From positions 248,001 to 312,000 of the forward strand of contig NZ_JAQGPN010000001.1 in NCBI RefSeq assembly GCF_028826155.1: a stretch of DNA of 64,000 nt, read 5' to 3'. Shown piece after piece: positions 28,886 through 37,749 of the stretch; positions within the stretch are counted from its first letter, which is position 1, and every line of letters starts with the position of its first letter. The notes under the pieces are model-generated. The model was not told the origin of the DNA. It saw only the letters and a list, made by a program, of their open reading frames with translations, and did no database searches. Origin of the DNA: Mesorhizobium shangrilense (lineage in GTDB: Bacteria > Pseudomonadota > Alphaproteobacteria > Rhizobiales > Rhizobiaceae). Made by a program: the position numbers and the translations under genes.

Positions 28886-29428
28886 TCACAAGTCGATCGG
28901 CTCGAGTTCGAGCGGATAGGATGCCGCCTTCGAACGGTATCTCGCCGCCCCGCCCGAGAGCCGTGCCGCAGCCTCCTGATGGAGCGCCTTCACGATCTTG
29001 GCCGGGATGCCGATCACCAGCGAGCCGTCCGGGACGACCATGCCTTCCCTGACGAGGGAGTTGGCGCCGACGAGGCATCGCTCGCCGATCCGCGCCCCGT
29101 TGAGAACGGTCGCGCCCATGCCGATCAGGCTGCCATTGCCGATGATGCAGCCATGGACGATGGCGTTGTGGCCGATGGTGACGTTCTCGCCGATCTCGAC
29201 GGGGTAGCCGGGATCGGTGTGGACGACGCAGCCGTCCTGCACGTTCGAACCTGCACCGAGCGTGATCGGCTCGTTGTCGCCGCGCAGCACGGCATTGAAC
29301 CAGATGCTGACGCCGTCGCCGATGCGCACATCGCCGACGACCACCGCGCCGGGGGCCACGTAGACGTCGCCATCTGCTGGCAGGGTGGGCGCACGTTCGC
29401 CCAGCCGGTACATCGTTGGCCTGGTCAT
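28886..29428 (-). CDS. Gamma-class carbonic anhydrase family protein
   Basis: A 180-aa left-handed parallel beta-helix protein made of hexapeptide repeats (VGDVRIGDGVSIW, IGENVTIGHNAIVHG). It keeps the three zinc-binding histidines (H70, H87, H92) of gamma carbonic anhydrases, including the HxxxxH pair. Members form trimers; many in catabolic operons have unknown substrates (PaaY/CaiE-like). It sits 15 bp after the cupin gene. The catalytic role is not proven by the sequence. Confidence 0.88.
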   Translation of the reverse strand: MTRPTMYRLGERAPTLPADGDVYVAPGAVVVGDVRIGDGVSIWFNAVLRGDNEPITLGAGSNVQDGCVVHTDPGYPVEIGENVTIGHNAIVHGCIIGNGSLIGMGATVLNGARIGERCLVGANSLVREGMVVPDGSLVIGIPAKIVKALHQEAAARLSGGAARYRSKAASYPLELEPIDL

Positions 29429-29443
29429 GTCGCCTCCCGTCCG

Positions 29444-29782
29444 TCAGCCGTTCGTCGGCATCGCCAGGAGAACCGACGCCGGCGCGTTGGTCCGATTGGA
29501 CAAGGCGCGCGCCTCGCCTGGCGCCAGCCGGCAGCTGTCGAGCACGCCGAGCGTTACCGCCCCGTCTGCCGTCTCGACGGTCACCTCGCCGGCGACCACG
29601 ATGTAGATCTTCTCCACGGCGGCATCCTTCAGCGACGTGTGCCCGCCCGGCAGGAGATGCGACAGGCCGATCCATATGGTGTCGGTCGTCGTCGCCTCCT
29701 TGCCCTGCAGCCGCAGGCAGTGCATGCCATAGTGCTCCGGCGCCTCGTAGGCGCCGGCTTCGCTGTAGCGGGTGACTTGCAT
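29444..29782 (-). CDS. Small cupin-domain protein
   Basis: A 112-aa single-domain cupin. A metal-binding-type first motif can be seen around GGHTSLKDAAVEKIYIVVAGE (about residues 45-67, one His) and the second motif is degenerate, so its metal set is incomplete. Small cupins in catabolic operons may be isomerases, dioxygenases or binding proteins. It lies 10 bp after the oxidoreductase gene. Confidence 0.75.
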   Translation of the reverse strand: MQVTRYSEAGAYEAPEHYGMHCLRLQGKEATTTDTIWIGLSHLLPGGHTSLKDAAVEKIYIVVAGEVTVETADGAVTLGVLDSCRLAPGEARALSNRTNAPASVLLAMPTNG

Positions 29783-29792
29783 CGCGTTCCCC

Positions 29793-30797
29793 TTACGGCT
29801 TCAAGAGCACGCGCTCGGGGGTGCCGCGAAGCACCGAAGCATAGGCCTTCTGCGCATCGGCAAGCCCGTAGCAGCAATCCGGATTGATCGGGAACGGCTT
29901 GAGCAGCCCCTCCTCGAACTTCGGCTTCAGCCTGTCGAAGATCCGCGCGCCGTCGACAGAGGACAGCGCCAGCGTGTCGACGCCGATGTATTTGTGGCGG
30001 CCACGGAAGAAGTTGAAGATGTCGAAGGGCACCGCCCGGTCGAACGTCGAGATGAAGATCTGCCGCGCCTGCTTGGCCATGGCCTTGTTGGCGATCTCGA
30101 AATAGGGACTGCCGACCGTGTTGAAGACGATGTCGGCGCCATGGCCGTCGGTCATCTCGCGGACGATGGCGGCCACGTCCTGCGCGCCGCTGTTCAGCAT
30201 CTCGACGGGTGCGTTGGTGTGGCCGATCAGCGGCTGGTCGTTATACTCGACGGCGATGACCTTCGCGCCGGCAAGGGTGGCGAGCTGAATCGCCGCCTGA
30301 CCGACCTTGCCGTTGCCGCCGCAGACCAGGACGACATCGGTCGGCTGCGCGCCGCCGGCCTCGCGCAGGCCCTCAAAGGCGGTGATGAAGGGAACTCCGA
30401 TGGAGCCTGCCTGCTCCATCGAGAAGTTTTTAGGCTTGGCGCGCACCGCCTTCTGGTCGAGCACCATCCATTTGCCGTGGCTGCCGTCCTGGCTGATGCC
30501 GAGTTCGCCGCCACCGCCCCAGACCTCCATGCCGATCATGTGCGATGGCCCCTCGCGGACGATGCCGCCGAAGTCGCGCCCCGGTGTGCGCGGCCAGATG
30601 GCGTGCGGCATGTGGCCGAGCGAAGCCTTCACGTCGCTCGGATTGACGCCGGCGGCCACAATCTCGACCAGTACCTGTCCCGGGCCGGGCCGCGGCACGC
30701 TCACCTCGACCACGTCGATCAGGAGGTTGTCGAGGTCGGGAGACTTCTGCGAGACCCTGAGCGCCTGGCCGGACCCGACGCCTGCTTGAATGTTCAT
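29793..30797 (-). CDS. MDR-family (quinone-oxidoreductase-like) NAD(P)-dependent dehydrogenase
   Basis: A 334-aa medium-chain dehydrogenase/reductase. The N-terminal GroES-like domain includes VNPSDVKASLG and TPGRDFGGIV, and the Rossmann fold has VCGGNGKVGQAAIQLA (about residues 155-170). The zinc-ligand cysteines are absent, which fits zinc-independent quinone/enoyl reductases. ATG 30797 has an AAGGAG ribosome-binding sequence 10 nt away. The substrate is unknown; a reductase step on a ring-cleavage product is a plausible inference from its neighbours. Confidence 0.85.
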   Translation of the reverse strand: MNIQAGVGSGQALRVSQKSPDLDNLLIDVVEVSVPRPGPGQVLVEIVAAGVNPSDVKASLGHMPHAIWPRTPGRDFGGIVREGPSHMIGMEVWGGGGELGISQDGSHGKWMVLDQKAVRAKPKNFSMEQAGSIGVPFITAFEGLREAGGAQPTDVVLVCGGNGKVGQAAIQLATLAGAKVIAVEYNDQPLIGHTNAPVEMLNSGAQDVAAIVREMTDGHGADIVFNTVGSPYFEIANKAMAKQARQIFISTFDRAVPFDIFNFFRGRHKYIGVDTLALSSVDGARIFDRLKPKFEEGLLKPFPINPDCCYGLADAQKAYASVLRGTPERVLLKP

Positions 30798-30831
30798 CTG
30801 TTCCAATCTCCTTTACGTCGAGCCGCGCCGG

Positions 30832-31710
30832 TCAGGCTGCGAGCCCCAGCATTTCCCTGGCTTCCGACGGACTGGCTATCTGCCCGCCGAGCTTCTCGAT
30901 GAGGTCGCGTGCGCGCTCCACGAGTTCGCCATTGCCCTTGGCGAGCACGCCCTTCGAAAGGTACGAGTTGTCCTCCAGCCCGACGCGGACATGGCCGCCG
31001 AGCAGGTAGGACTGCACGGCCATCGGGAAGGACATCCGGCCGACGCCGAAGCCGGTCCAGACGCAGTCCCGCGGCAGCAGGCGGGCGGCGAGCGCCATCA
31101 CCTCCGGGGTGGCCGGGAAGCCGTATTTCACGCCGGTAACGATGTTGTAGAGGGTCGGCGCCCTCAGCGAACCCGCCTTCAGCATGTCGAGGGCCAGCTG
31201 GATATGGCCGGTGTCGAACACTTCCAGCTCGGGCTTGGAGCCAGCCTCATAGATCATGTCCGCCATGATCTTCACGTTGGCGGGCGTGTTGATCACCACC
31301 TCGTTGCCGAAGGTCATGGTGTTGAGGTCGAGCGTGGCGATCTCGGGCTTCAGCTCGAGGATGTGCTCGACGCGCCTTTCCGGACGCATCAGCGTCGTGC
31401 GCGGTCCGGCGACCGCCGGGTTCTCGTCGCTCGGATGGTAGCGGCCGCCGGGTCCCGTCGTGACGTTGAGAATCAGGGCGTTGTTCTTCGCCCGGATCCT
31501 CTCGACCACCTCGCGATAGTGTTTCAGCTCCATCGACGGCTTTGCCGTCTCAGGATCGCGGACATGGATATGCGCAATCGCAGCCCCCGCGTCCGCCGCC
31601 TCGAGGCATGCGTTGGCGATCTCCTCGGGCGTCACCGGCAGATCCGGATGGTGTTCGCGGGTGGTCAGATTGCCGGTGACGGCGCAGGTGATGATGACTT
31701 TCGGCTGCAT
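30832..31710 (-). CDS. BKACE family beta-keto acid cleavage enzyme (DUF849)
   Basis: A 292-aa TIM-barrel enzyme of the BKACE/Kce family, which condenses a beta-keto acid with acetyl-CoA and cleaves it to acetoacetate plus a new acyl-CoA. The zinc-binding pair HIH (H47, H49) in AHIHVRDPETAKPS and the conserved C-terminal GGHVRVGLEDN are present. ATG 31710 overlaps the SDR stop (ATGA). In this operon, with an intradiol dioxygenase, beta-ketoadipate is an attractive candidate substrate, but specificity cannot be read here. Confidence 0.93.
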   Translation of the reverse strand: MQPKVIITCAVTGNLTTREHHPDLPVTPEEIANACLEAADAGAAIAHIHVRDPETAKPSMELKHYREVVERIRAKNNALILNVTTGPGGRYHPSDENPAVAGPRTTLMRPERRVEHILELKPEIATLDLNTMTFGNEVVINTPANVKIMADMIYEAGSKPELEVFDTGHIQLALDMLKAGSLRAPTLYNIVTGVKYGFPATPEVMALAARLLPRDCVWTGFGVGRMSFPMAVQSYLLGGHVRVGLEDNSYLSKGVLAKGNGELVERARDLIEKLGGQIASPSEAREMLGLAA

Positions 31711-32471
31711 CACAGATGCCTCCCCCCGTCGACGACAATCCGGCTGCCGGTCGAGAATTTCAGATGGGTCGCGCAGGCGACGATCGCCTCGGCGACGTCG
31801 GTCGGACTGGTGATCCGCTTGAGCGGCGTGGTCGCGGCGACCTTGTCGTTGAACTCCTTGCCGCGGCCGGGCACGAACTGGGTGTCGACTGCTCCGGGCG
31901 AGACCACCATCACGCGTATCTCCGGCGCCAGCGCACGGCCGAGCGAATTGGCCATCACATCGACGCCGGCCTTGGCGCCGCAATAGGCGACGTTGGAGCC
32001 GATGCCGGTGAAGGCGGCGATCGACGAGACGTTGACGACCAGGCCGTCGCCGGTCGCCTTCAGCGTCGGCGCAAAGGCGCGGATGGTGGCGAAGACGCCG
32101 CGCCAGTTGTTGATGAAGATGCGGTCGATCAGGTCATCGGTCAGCGCGTCTAGGTCGGCATGCGCCACCGGCTGGGTGATGCCGGCGGTGTTGACCAGGA
32201 TGTCGACGCGCCCGAGCTCCTGGAGGACCGCGTCCCTGAACGCCTCGATCGTGACGGTGTCCTCGATCGCGACCGGCAGGGCGAGATGTCCGTCGCCCGC
32301 CAGCGCCGCCGCGATCTCCTCGGCCTTGTCCTTGCCGGAGCGATAGCCGACGACCACGACGGCGCCGGCATCGGCGAACAGACGGCAGGCCTCGCGGCCG
32401 ATGCCTCCGGAGCCGCCGACCACGACCGCGACCTTGCCTTCGAGCGGCCGATGCGAATTCTCAATTGTCAT
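31710..32471 (-). CDS. SDR family oxidoreductase
   Basis: A 253-aa short-chain dehydrogenase with the nucleotide-binding motif VVGGSGGIGREACRLF (about residues 16-31), NTAGIT (the NAG equivalent) and the catalytic YCGAK (Tyr-x3-Lys, about residues 162-166) after VSSIAAF. It uses NAD(P)H on a keto/hydroxy group. It lies 4 bp after the dioxygenase gene and overlaps the BKACE gene by ATGA. Confidence 0.93.
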   Translation of the reverse strand: MTIENSHRPLEGKVAVVVGGSGGIGREACRLFADAGAVVVVGYRSGKDKAEEIAAALAGDGHLALPVAIEDTVTIEAFRDAVLQELGRVDILVNTAGITQPVAHADLDALTDDLIDRIFINNWRGVFATIRAFAPTLKATGDGLVVNVSSIAAFTGIGSNVAYCGAKAGVDVMANSLGRALAPEIRVMVVSPGAVDTQFVPGRGKEFNDKVAATTPLKRITSPTDVAEAIVACATHLKFSTGSRIVVDGGRHL

Positions 32472-32475
32472 CGAA

Positions 32476-33399
32476 TCAGCTCTTCTTTCCCGAGATCGGC
32501 GGAACCGGGAAGACCGGCGTCCCCTCCACCAGCCTGAAGTCGTACTCGCAGGTGTAGAAGGGCAGCGTCGCGCCGGGATAGTCGGGATGGGGCTGGGTGT
32601 GCATCCGGAAGTCCCCGACGATCTGCTGCTTGGCGCCGAACACCACGTCGGTGGCGAGCGCCTCCGGGCTGTCGGAGAAGATCTGCGTGATCAGCGTCTT
32701 GTGCCCGGGTGCGGATACGATGAAGTGGATGTGCGCGGGGCGCATCGGCGTCCGCTTCTGGGCGCGCAGTAGCACGCCCACCGGACCGCCGGTCGGCACC
32801 GGGTAGCCTGCCGGCTTCACCGACTGGAAATGGAACCTGCCGTCGGCGCCGGAGGTGAACTTGCCGCGGAGGTTGCAGTCCTCCTGCGTCTCGTCCTGGT
32901 TCTCGTAGAGACCGACCGGCGAAGCCTGCCAGACGTCCAGCGCCGCGCCGGCGATCGGCGCGCCATCGGCGCCCACCACCTTTCCGGAGAAGAAAAGGGA
33001 CGGTCCGGGCGTTTCCGAGCGCGCGATGCATTCGCCATTCGCGCAAGCCGGCGCATCGCCGCGATAGAACGGGCCGAGCAGCGCGGACATGGTCTCTCCC
33101 TGCATGCCGTCATTGTTGATCAGGTCGATCAGCGTTGACGCGCCGACCACGTCCGCTGCAAGCACAACCTCGTTGTGGAACTCGTTGGTGAACTGCCCGA
33201 TCTCGACGATCCAGCGCAACGCGTATTCGAACTCCGCCTCTGTCGGGCGCGTCTCCAGCAGGAACTGGTGGAGATGCGTGACCATTGAGGTCATGATCTC
33301 CTTGAGGCGGGGATCGTCGGTGTCCGCCATCGCCGCGAGAACGGTTGGCGTGACATCCGCTTCTTTGGTGATGAGCTTTGCGATGCTCGTGGGATCCAT
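32476..33399 (-). CDS. Intradiol ring-cleavage dioxygenase (hydroxyquinol/catechol 1,2-dioxygenase type)
   Basis: A 307-aa non-haem Fe(III) dioxygenase that opens a catechol-like ring between the two hydroxyls. The N-terminal helical dioxygenase-N domain (about 1-125) is followed by a beta-sandwich with the four iron ligands visible: Tyr165, Tyr199, His223 and His225 (RPAHIHF). The length and N-domain match catechol and hydroxyquinol 1,2-dioxygenases rather than protocatechuate 3,4-dioxygenase subunits. It lies 23 bp after a GST and 4 bp before an SDR. Which catechol it prefers is not determined. Confidence 0.93.
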   Translation of the reverse strand: MDPTSIAKLITKEADVTPTVLAAMADTDDPRLKEIMTSMVTHLHQFLLETRPTEAEFEYALRWIVEIGQFTNEFHNEVVLAADVVGASTLIDLINNDGMQGETMSALLGPFYRGDAPACANGECIARSETPGPSLFFSGKVVGADGAPIAGAALDVWQASPVGLYENQDETQEDCNLRGKFTSGADGRFHFQSVKPAGYPVPTGGPVGVLLRAQKRTPMRPAHIHFIVSAPGHKTLITQIFSDSPEALATDVVFGAKQQIVGDFRMHTQPHPDYPGATLPFYTCEYDFRLVEGTPVFPVPPISGKKS

Positions 33400-33422
33400 C
33401 GTCAGTCTCCAATGCTCCGAAG

Positions 33423-34208
33423 TCAGGCTTCGGCAGGTTCCATGCGCTTACCTGCAAGCTGCAGGTGCGGGTATTTCTCGGTCAGCAGCGAGCCGTGGTA
33501 GTAGGTCCGGGCAAAGGCGTCGGTCACCCGGATGCGGTCGAGCCAGCGGCCGATGGCGGGCGCCTTGTTCCACATGCCGCCCAGGTTGATGTCGTCCATC
33601 CTGACGATGACCGGCATGATGCAGACATCGGCAAGGGTCAGGTCCCGGCCCGTCAGCCAAGGCCCGCCGTTGGCCTCCAGCCACGCCGCCATGCGGTCGA
33701 CGCCGCGTTGCAGACGGCCCAGCGCCTCGTCCATCTCGGCCTTGGGAAAGCCTGTGCGGCCCATCTTCATGAGGAACTCGCGGCGCAGCGGCTTGCTGTC
33801 GCAAAGCGCCTGGAACTCCGCCTCGGTCATCGACTGGTAGTGCGGCAGGAAGGCGAGGTTGTAGGACGGTACCCGGATGGCCGGCGTCGGCACCTCGTCG
33901 ATGAACCGCATCATCGCCCGCATCTCGGCGGCCTTCAGCGGATCCTTCGGCCTGAGCGGAGCCACGTCGCCCAGGATGTCCTCGAGATACTCGACGATGA
34001 CCGCGGAATCGGTCACCGGCGCGCCGCGGTGCAGCAGCGTCGGCACCACGCCGTTGGGGTTGATCGCGAGGTATTCCGGCCTGAGCTGGTCGCCCTTGAA
34101 CAGGTCGAGCTTGTGTTCCTCGAAGGCCCTGCCCTTGGCGTGAAGGACATAGCGGACACGTTGGCTGCAGGTGGACTGGGGCGCGTTGTAGAGCACGAAT
34201 TCCGGCAT
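33423..34208 (-). CDS. Glutathione S-transferase family protein in the aromatic operon
   Basis: A 261-aa GST with an N-terminal thioredoxin-like domain (STCSQRVRYVLHAKG, then INPNGVVPTLLHRG and DSAVIVEYLED) and a long helical C-terminal domain. An active-site Ser/Cys pair near residue 13-15 resembles glutathione-dependent etherase, isomerase and dehalogenase GSTs. Its position between the ABC importer and the ring-cleavage enzyme suggests it modifies the imported aromatic or its cleavage product. Confidence 0.88.
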   Translation of the reverse strand: MPEFVLYNAPQSTCSQRVRYVLHAKGRAFEEHKLDLFKGDQLRPEYLAINPNGVVPTLLHRGAPVTDSAVIVEYLEDILGDVAPLRPKDPLKAAEMRAMMRFIDEVPTPAIRVPSYNLAFLPHYQSMTEAEFQALCDSKPLRREFLMKMGRTGFPKAEMDEALGRLQRGVDRMAAWLEANGGPWLTGRDLTLADVCIMPVIVRMDDINLGGMWNKAPAIGRWLDRIRVTDAFARTYYHGSLLTEKYPHLQLAGKRMEPAEA

Positions 34209-34262
34209 GGCTTCTTCCTCTCGCGTTGGGCACGAGCCAGTTCTGGGTTCAGGGGCGGACGG

Positions 34263-35306
34263 CTAGTCCCAGTTGAGGACGCGCGGGAGCTTTCCGTTCC
34301 GCGCGAGGGTGCCGATGAGGCCCAGCGGGAAGAACATCAGCCCCAGCGCCATCACCAGGCCGGTGCCCAGGATGTTGATCTCGGACGCGCCCATGGTGGC
34401 GACGAAGATCTCGTTCAGCGCCACGATCAGGAGCGCGCCGACGACCGGCCCGGCGATGGTGCCCTTGCCGCCGAGGATGCACATCAGCACGAGGTTGGCC
34501 GAGACCAGGATGAGCAGGAAGATGTTGGGCCGCAGGTAGGTCAGGTACTCGCCCCAGACCGCACCCGTCATGCCGACGAAGAATGCCGACAGCGCGAAGG
34601 CCAGGACCTTGTAGAAGCGGGTGTCGATACCGGCGCTTTCCGCCTTGATCTCGTCCTTGGAGATGGCGCGCAGGCCGAGCCCGAACTTCGAATGCTTGAT
34701 CTTGTAGCTCGCCCACACGGTGAAGGAGGCGATCGCCACCATCGCATAGTAGTAGGGCACCTTGGACCACTGCACCGACAGGTCGTTGGGCGGCAGGGTC
34801 AGGCCGTTGGCCCCGCCAATGAAGTGCCAGTTGTCGAACAGGATGCGGGCGATCATCAAAAGCGCGATCGACGAGATGATGAAGCTCGGGCCACGCACCT
34901 TGAGGGTGACCATGCCAACGGCATAGCCGACCGCGGCGGCGACCAGGCCAGCCAGCGGCGCGGTGATGATCGTGGAAATGCCGTAGCGCGCCAGGATCAT
35001 GCCGGAGAAATAGCCGCCGATGCCGAAGAACACGGCGTGGCCGAGCGAGATGTAGCCGGCGAAGCCGCCGAGGATGTTCCAGCCCGAAGCCATGGCGACA
35101 TAGGAAGCCGTGAACAGCACCAGGTGCAGGACGTAGTTGTAGTTGCCGACGAACTGCAGCAGCGGCAGCGCGACGAGCACGGCGAGGATCAGGAGCGGAA
35201 ACCACGTCGCGCGGGCCTGGTCGGCCTTGCGCGACAGCTTTTCGTTCTGGACGCGACGCGCCTCGATCACAGCGCTGGCGCTGGAGTCCTGGAGGGAAAC
35301 GGCCAT
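34263..35306 (-). CDS. Branched-chain-type ABC transporter permease (LivM-like)
   Basis: A 347-aa inner-membrane permease with about nine hydrophobic helices and the LivM family signature in the loop near LGLRAISKDEIKAESAGIDTRFYKVLAFALSAF. Such HAAT permeases import branched-chain amino acids, but also urea, amides and aromatic carboxylates. ATG 35306 overlaps the LivH stop (ATGA). The longer upstream frame is a shadow. Confidence 0.95.
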   Translation of the reverse strand: MAVSLQDSSASAVIEARRVQNEKLSRKADQARATWFPLLILAVLVALPLLQFVGNYNYVLHLVLFTASYVAMASGWNILGGFAGYISLGHAVFFGIGGYFSGMILARYGISTIITAPLAGLVAAAVGYAVGMVTLKVRGPSFIISSIALLMIARILFDNWHFIGGANGLTLPPNDLSVQWSKVPYYYAMVAIASFTVWASYKIKHSKFGLGLRAISKDEIKAESAGIDTRFYKVLAFALSAFFVGMTGAVWGEYLTYLRPNIFLLILVSANLVLMCILGGKGTIAGPVVGALLIVALNEIFVATMGASEINILGTGLVMALGLMFFPLGLIGTLARNGKLPRVLNWD

Positions 35307-36184
35307 CACGCCAGCTCCGGTTTTTCGCCGAACAGCCCCTGAGGCCGCACCAGCAGAATGATGAACAGGGCGAGGAAGAAGGTCAGCGTCGACCAGGTCG
35401 CGCCGATCCAGGCGCCGACGAAGGCGGCGACCACGGAGAGGACCAGCGCACCCACCACCGTGCCGAGGATCGAGCCCATGCCGCCCAGCACGACGACCGA
35501 CATCAGCATGGCGATCCACTCCCAGTGCTTGGCCGGGAAGAAGCTGAACACGAAGCTGACAAGTGAGCCTGCCGCACCGGCGAGGCCGAGGCCGATGGCA
35601 AAGGCGAGGATGCTGATGAACTGCACGTTGACGCCGAGCAGTTCCGCCGCCTCGCGGTTCTGGGTCGTGGCGCGAATGGCGTAGCCGATGCGCGAGTATT
35701 TGAGGAACAGCGACAGCCCGGCGATGATCGCGAGCGAGACGATGCCGGCGTAGAGCTGCCCCTTCGGCACGAAGATGTCGCCGATGAAGAAGGCCTCGGT
35801 GGCATAATCGGGAGAGGTGACCCTCTGGGTGTTGGTGAACAGGCCGCCGAGCAGGCCTTCCACCATCATCGCCAGCGCGAAGGTCAGCAGCACCGTCATC
35901 TCGGAATACTTGGCGCTCTTGGCCTCGCGCTCGAACACCAGCCGGTAGAGCAGCACGCCGATCGCGGCCATGATGACGGCAGCCACTGGCAGCATCACGA
36001 TCGGATCGACGCCGAACGACTTGAAGGCCAGGTAGGTGATGTATGCGCCGCCGATGATCAGCGACGGGTGCGCGAGGTTGACGATGCGCATCACGCCGAA
36101 GACGAGCGACAGGCCCGAGCCCATCAGGGCGATGACGCCGCCAAGCGCCAGGCCCAGGATCAGTATCTGCAATATCTCTGCCAT
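35306..36184 (-). CDS. Branched-chain-type ABC transporter permease (LivH-like)
   Basis: A 292-aa inner-membrane permease with about eight hydrophobic helices, starting MAEILQILILGLALGGVIAL. It carries the LivH family loop YAIRATTQNREAAELLGVNV. It pairs with the LivM-like permease, with which it is translationally coupled. It starts 10 bp after the LivF-type ATPase gene. Confidence 0.95.
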   Translation of the reverse strand: MAEILQILILGLALGGVIALMGSGLSLVFGVMRIVNLAHPSLIIGGAYITYLAFKSFGVDPIVMLPVAAVIMAAIGVLLYRLVFEREAKSAKYSEMTVLLTFALAMMVEGLLGGLFTNTQRVTSPDYATEAFFIGDIFVPKGQLYAGIVSLAIIAGLSLFLKYSRIGYAIRATTQNREAAELLGVNVQFISILAFAIGLGLAGAAGSLVSFVFSFFPAKHWEWIAMLMSVVVLGGMGSILGTVVGALVLSVVAAFVGAWIGATWSTLTFFLALFIILLVRPQGLFGEKPELA

Positions 36185-36194
36185 GGGATCCCCG

Positions 36195-36926
36195 TCAGGC
36201 GGCCTTCTTGCCGCCGAGGTAAAGTTCCTGGATGCGCGGATCGGCCAGCACCTCGCTCGCCGGGCCTTCGAACAATGTCCTGCCGAGGTCGAGCACGACG
36301 CCCCAGTCGGCATTCTTGAGGCCCATCAGCGCGTTCTGCTCGACCAGGAGCACGGTGACGCCTTCCGCCGACATCATCTTCATGATGTCGAACATCTCCT
36401 GGACGATCTTCGGCGCGAGGCCGAGCGAAGGCTCGTCGAGCATGACGATGTCGGGTTTGATGATGAGCGTGCGGGCCATGGACAGCGTCTGCTGCTGGCC
36501 CCCCGACATGGTGCCGGCATGCTGATCGGCGCGTTCGCGCAGGATCGGAAACCGCTCGAGGATGCCGTCGATGCGGCGCTCCAGCTCCTTCTTGTCGTCG
36601 AGGATGAAGCCGCCCATGCGCAGGTTCTCGCGGACGGTCATCTTCGGGAACAGCGCGCGCTCCTGCGGCACGAAACAGATGCCCTTGCGCAGGATCTGGT
36701 CGGGGCGCAGGCCGTTCAGCCGCTCGCCCTTGAAGATCACGTCGCCCTTGCGGATCGACAGCATCCCGCAGATCGCCTTGAGCAGCGTCGACTTGCCCGC
36801 CCCGTTCGGCCCGATGATGCAATGCACCTTGCCGGGCTCGACGGTCAGATGTGCGCCGTCGAGGATGGCGGGGCCGTCGCCGTAGCCGGCCGTGATGCTG
36901 GTGACGTCGAGAAGGTTCATCATCAT
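36195..36926 (-). CDS. ABC transporter ATP-binding protein (LivF-like)
   Basis: A 243-aa ATPase with Walker A GPNGAGKST (about residues 40-48), signature MSGGQQQ, Walker B DIVMLDEPSLGLAP and a His switch. It energises the importer encoded around it. The start shows three ATG codons in a row; the first overlaps the LivG stop (ATGA) and follows GAGGAGG. Confidence 0.96.
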   Translation of the reverse strand: MMMNLLDVTSITAGYGDGPAILDGAHLTVEPGKVHCIIGPNGAGKSTLLKAICGMLSIRKGDVIFKGERLNGLRPDQILRKGICFVPQERALFPKMTVRENLRMGGFILDDKKELERRIDGILERFPILRERADQHAGTMSGGQQQTLSMARTLIIKPDIVMLDEPSLGLAPKIVQEMFDIMKMMSAEGVTVLLVEQNALMGLKNADWGVVLDLGRTLFEGPASEVLADPRIQELYLGGKKAA

Positions 36927-37666
36927 GCCGCCTCCTCAATGACGCCGCCAAGATAGGCGTCGAGGACATGCGGGTCCTTGCGGACGACTTCGGGCGTGCC
37001 GACGCAGATGACCTTGCCGTGCGCCATCACGACGACCTTGTGCGAAAGGCGCATGATCAGGTCCATGTTATGTTCGACGATCAGCACGGTCAGGCCCTTG
37101 TCGTTGAGCGCCCGGATGTGGCCGACGATCTCCTCCATCAGCGACGGGTTGACGCCGCCGGCCGGCTCGTCGAGGAGGATGATCTTGGGGTCCGACATCA
37201 GAAGCGCGGCGAGGTCCATCAGCTTCTTCTGGCCGTAGGAGAGGTTGTGGCCGTCCTCGTGCGCAATGCGGGTGATGCCGAGGAAATCGAGGATGGACAT
37301 CGCCTTGTCCTTCTCCTCGCGCGTCATGGCCGGGCGGAAAAGACCGCGCAGGCCGTCGATCTTGGACTGCACGATAACGTTCTCGATCACCGTCATGTCG
37401 CCGAGATTGCGCGAGATCTGGAACGTCCTGCTGAGGCCCTTGGCCGTGATCTTATGGGGGCGCAGCTGGTCGATACGCTCGCCGTCCAGCCAGACCTCTC
37501 CCGAGGTCGGCACGGCTGTCCGGCTGATGCAGTTGAACGCGGTGGTCTTGCCGGCGCCGTTCGGCCCGATCAGGGCGGTGATCGACCCCTTCTCGACAGT
37601 GAAGGTCGCGCCGTCGACGGCCTTGATGCCGCCGAAGTGCTTGCAAAGATTCTTGACTTCGAGCAT
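36923..37666 (-). CDS. ABC transporter ATP-binding protein (LivG-like)
   Basis: A 247-aa ATPase with Walker A GPNGAGKTT, signature LSYGQKK, Walker B KIILLDEPAGGVNP and the LivG-type insertion. It pairs with the LivF-like subunit. ATG 37666 opens the conserved MLEVKNLCKHFGGIKAVD; the upstream frame is a shadow. It starts 83 bp after the binding-protein gene. Confidence 0.95.
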   Translation of the reverse strand: MLEVKNLCKHFGGIKAVDGATFTVEKGSITALIGPNGAGKTTAFNCISRTAVPTSGEVWLDGERIDQLRPHKITAKGLSRTFQISRNLGDMTVIENVIVQSKIDGLRGLFRPAMTREEKDKAMSILDFLGITRIAHEDGHNLSYGQKKLMDLAALLMSDPKIILLDEPAGGVNPSLMEEIVGHIRALNDKGLTVLIVEHNMDLIMRLSHKVVVMAHGKVICVGTPEVVRKDPHVLDAYLGGVIEEAA

Positions 37667-37749
37667 GCGCTCGATCTCCCATTCCGAGTTCGGCCGACAG
37701 GCCCGCGGTAGGGAGGACGCCAGAGACCGGCGTCCTCCCGACTTCAGTC

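Noticed and set aside
33378..35342. A 654-aa open frame antisense to the GST and LivM genes
   Set aside because: Spans two real genes and their gap; composition is that of antisense GC-rich DNA.
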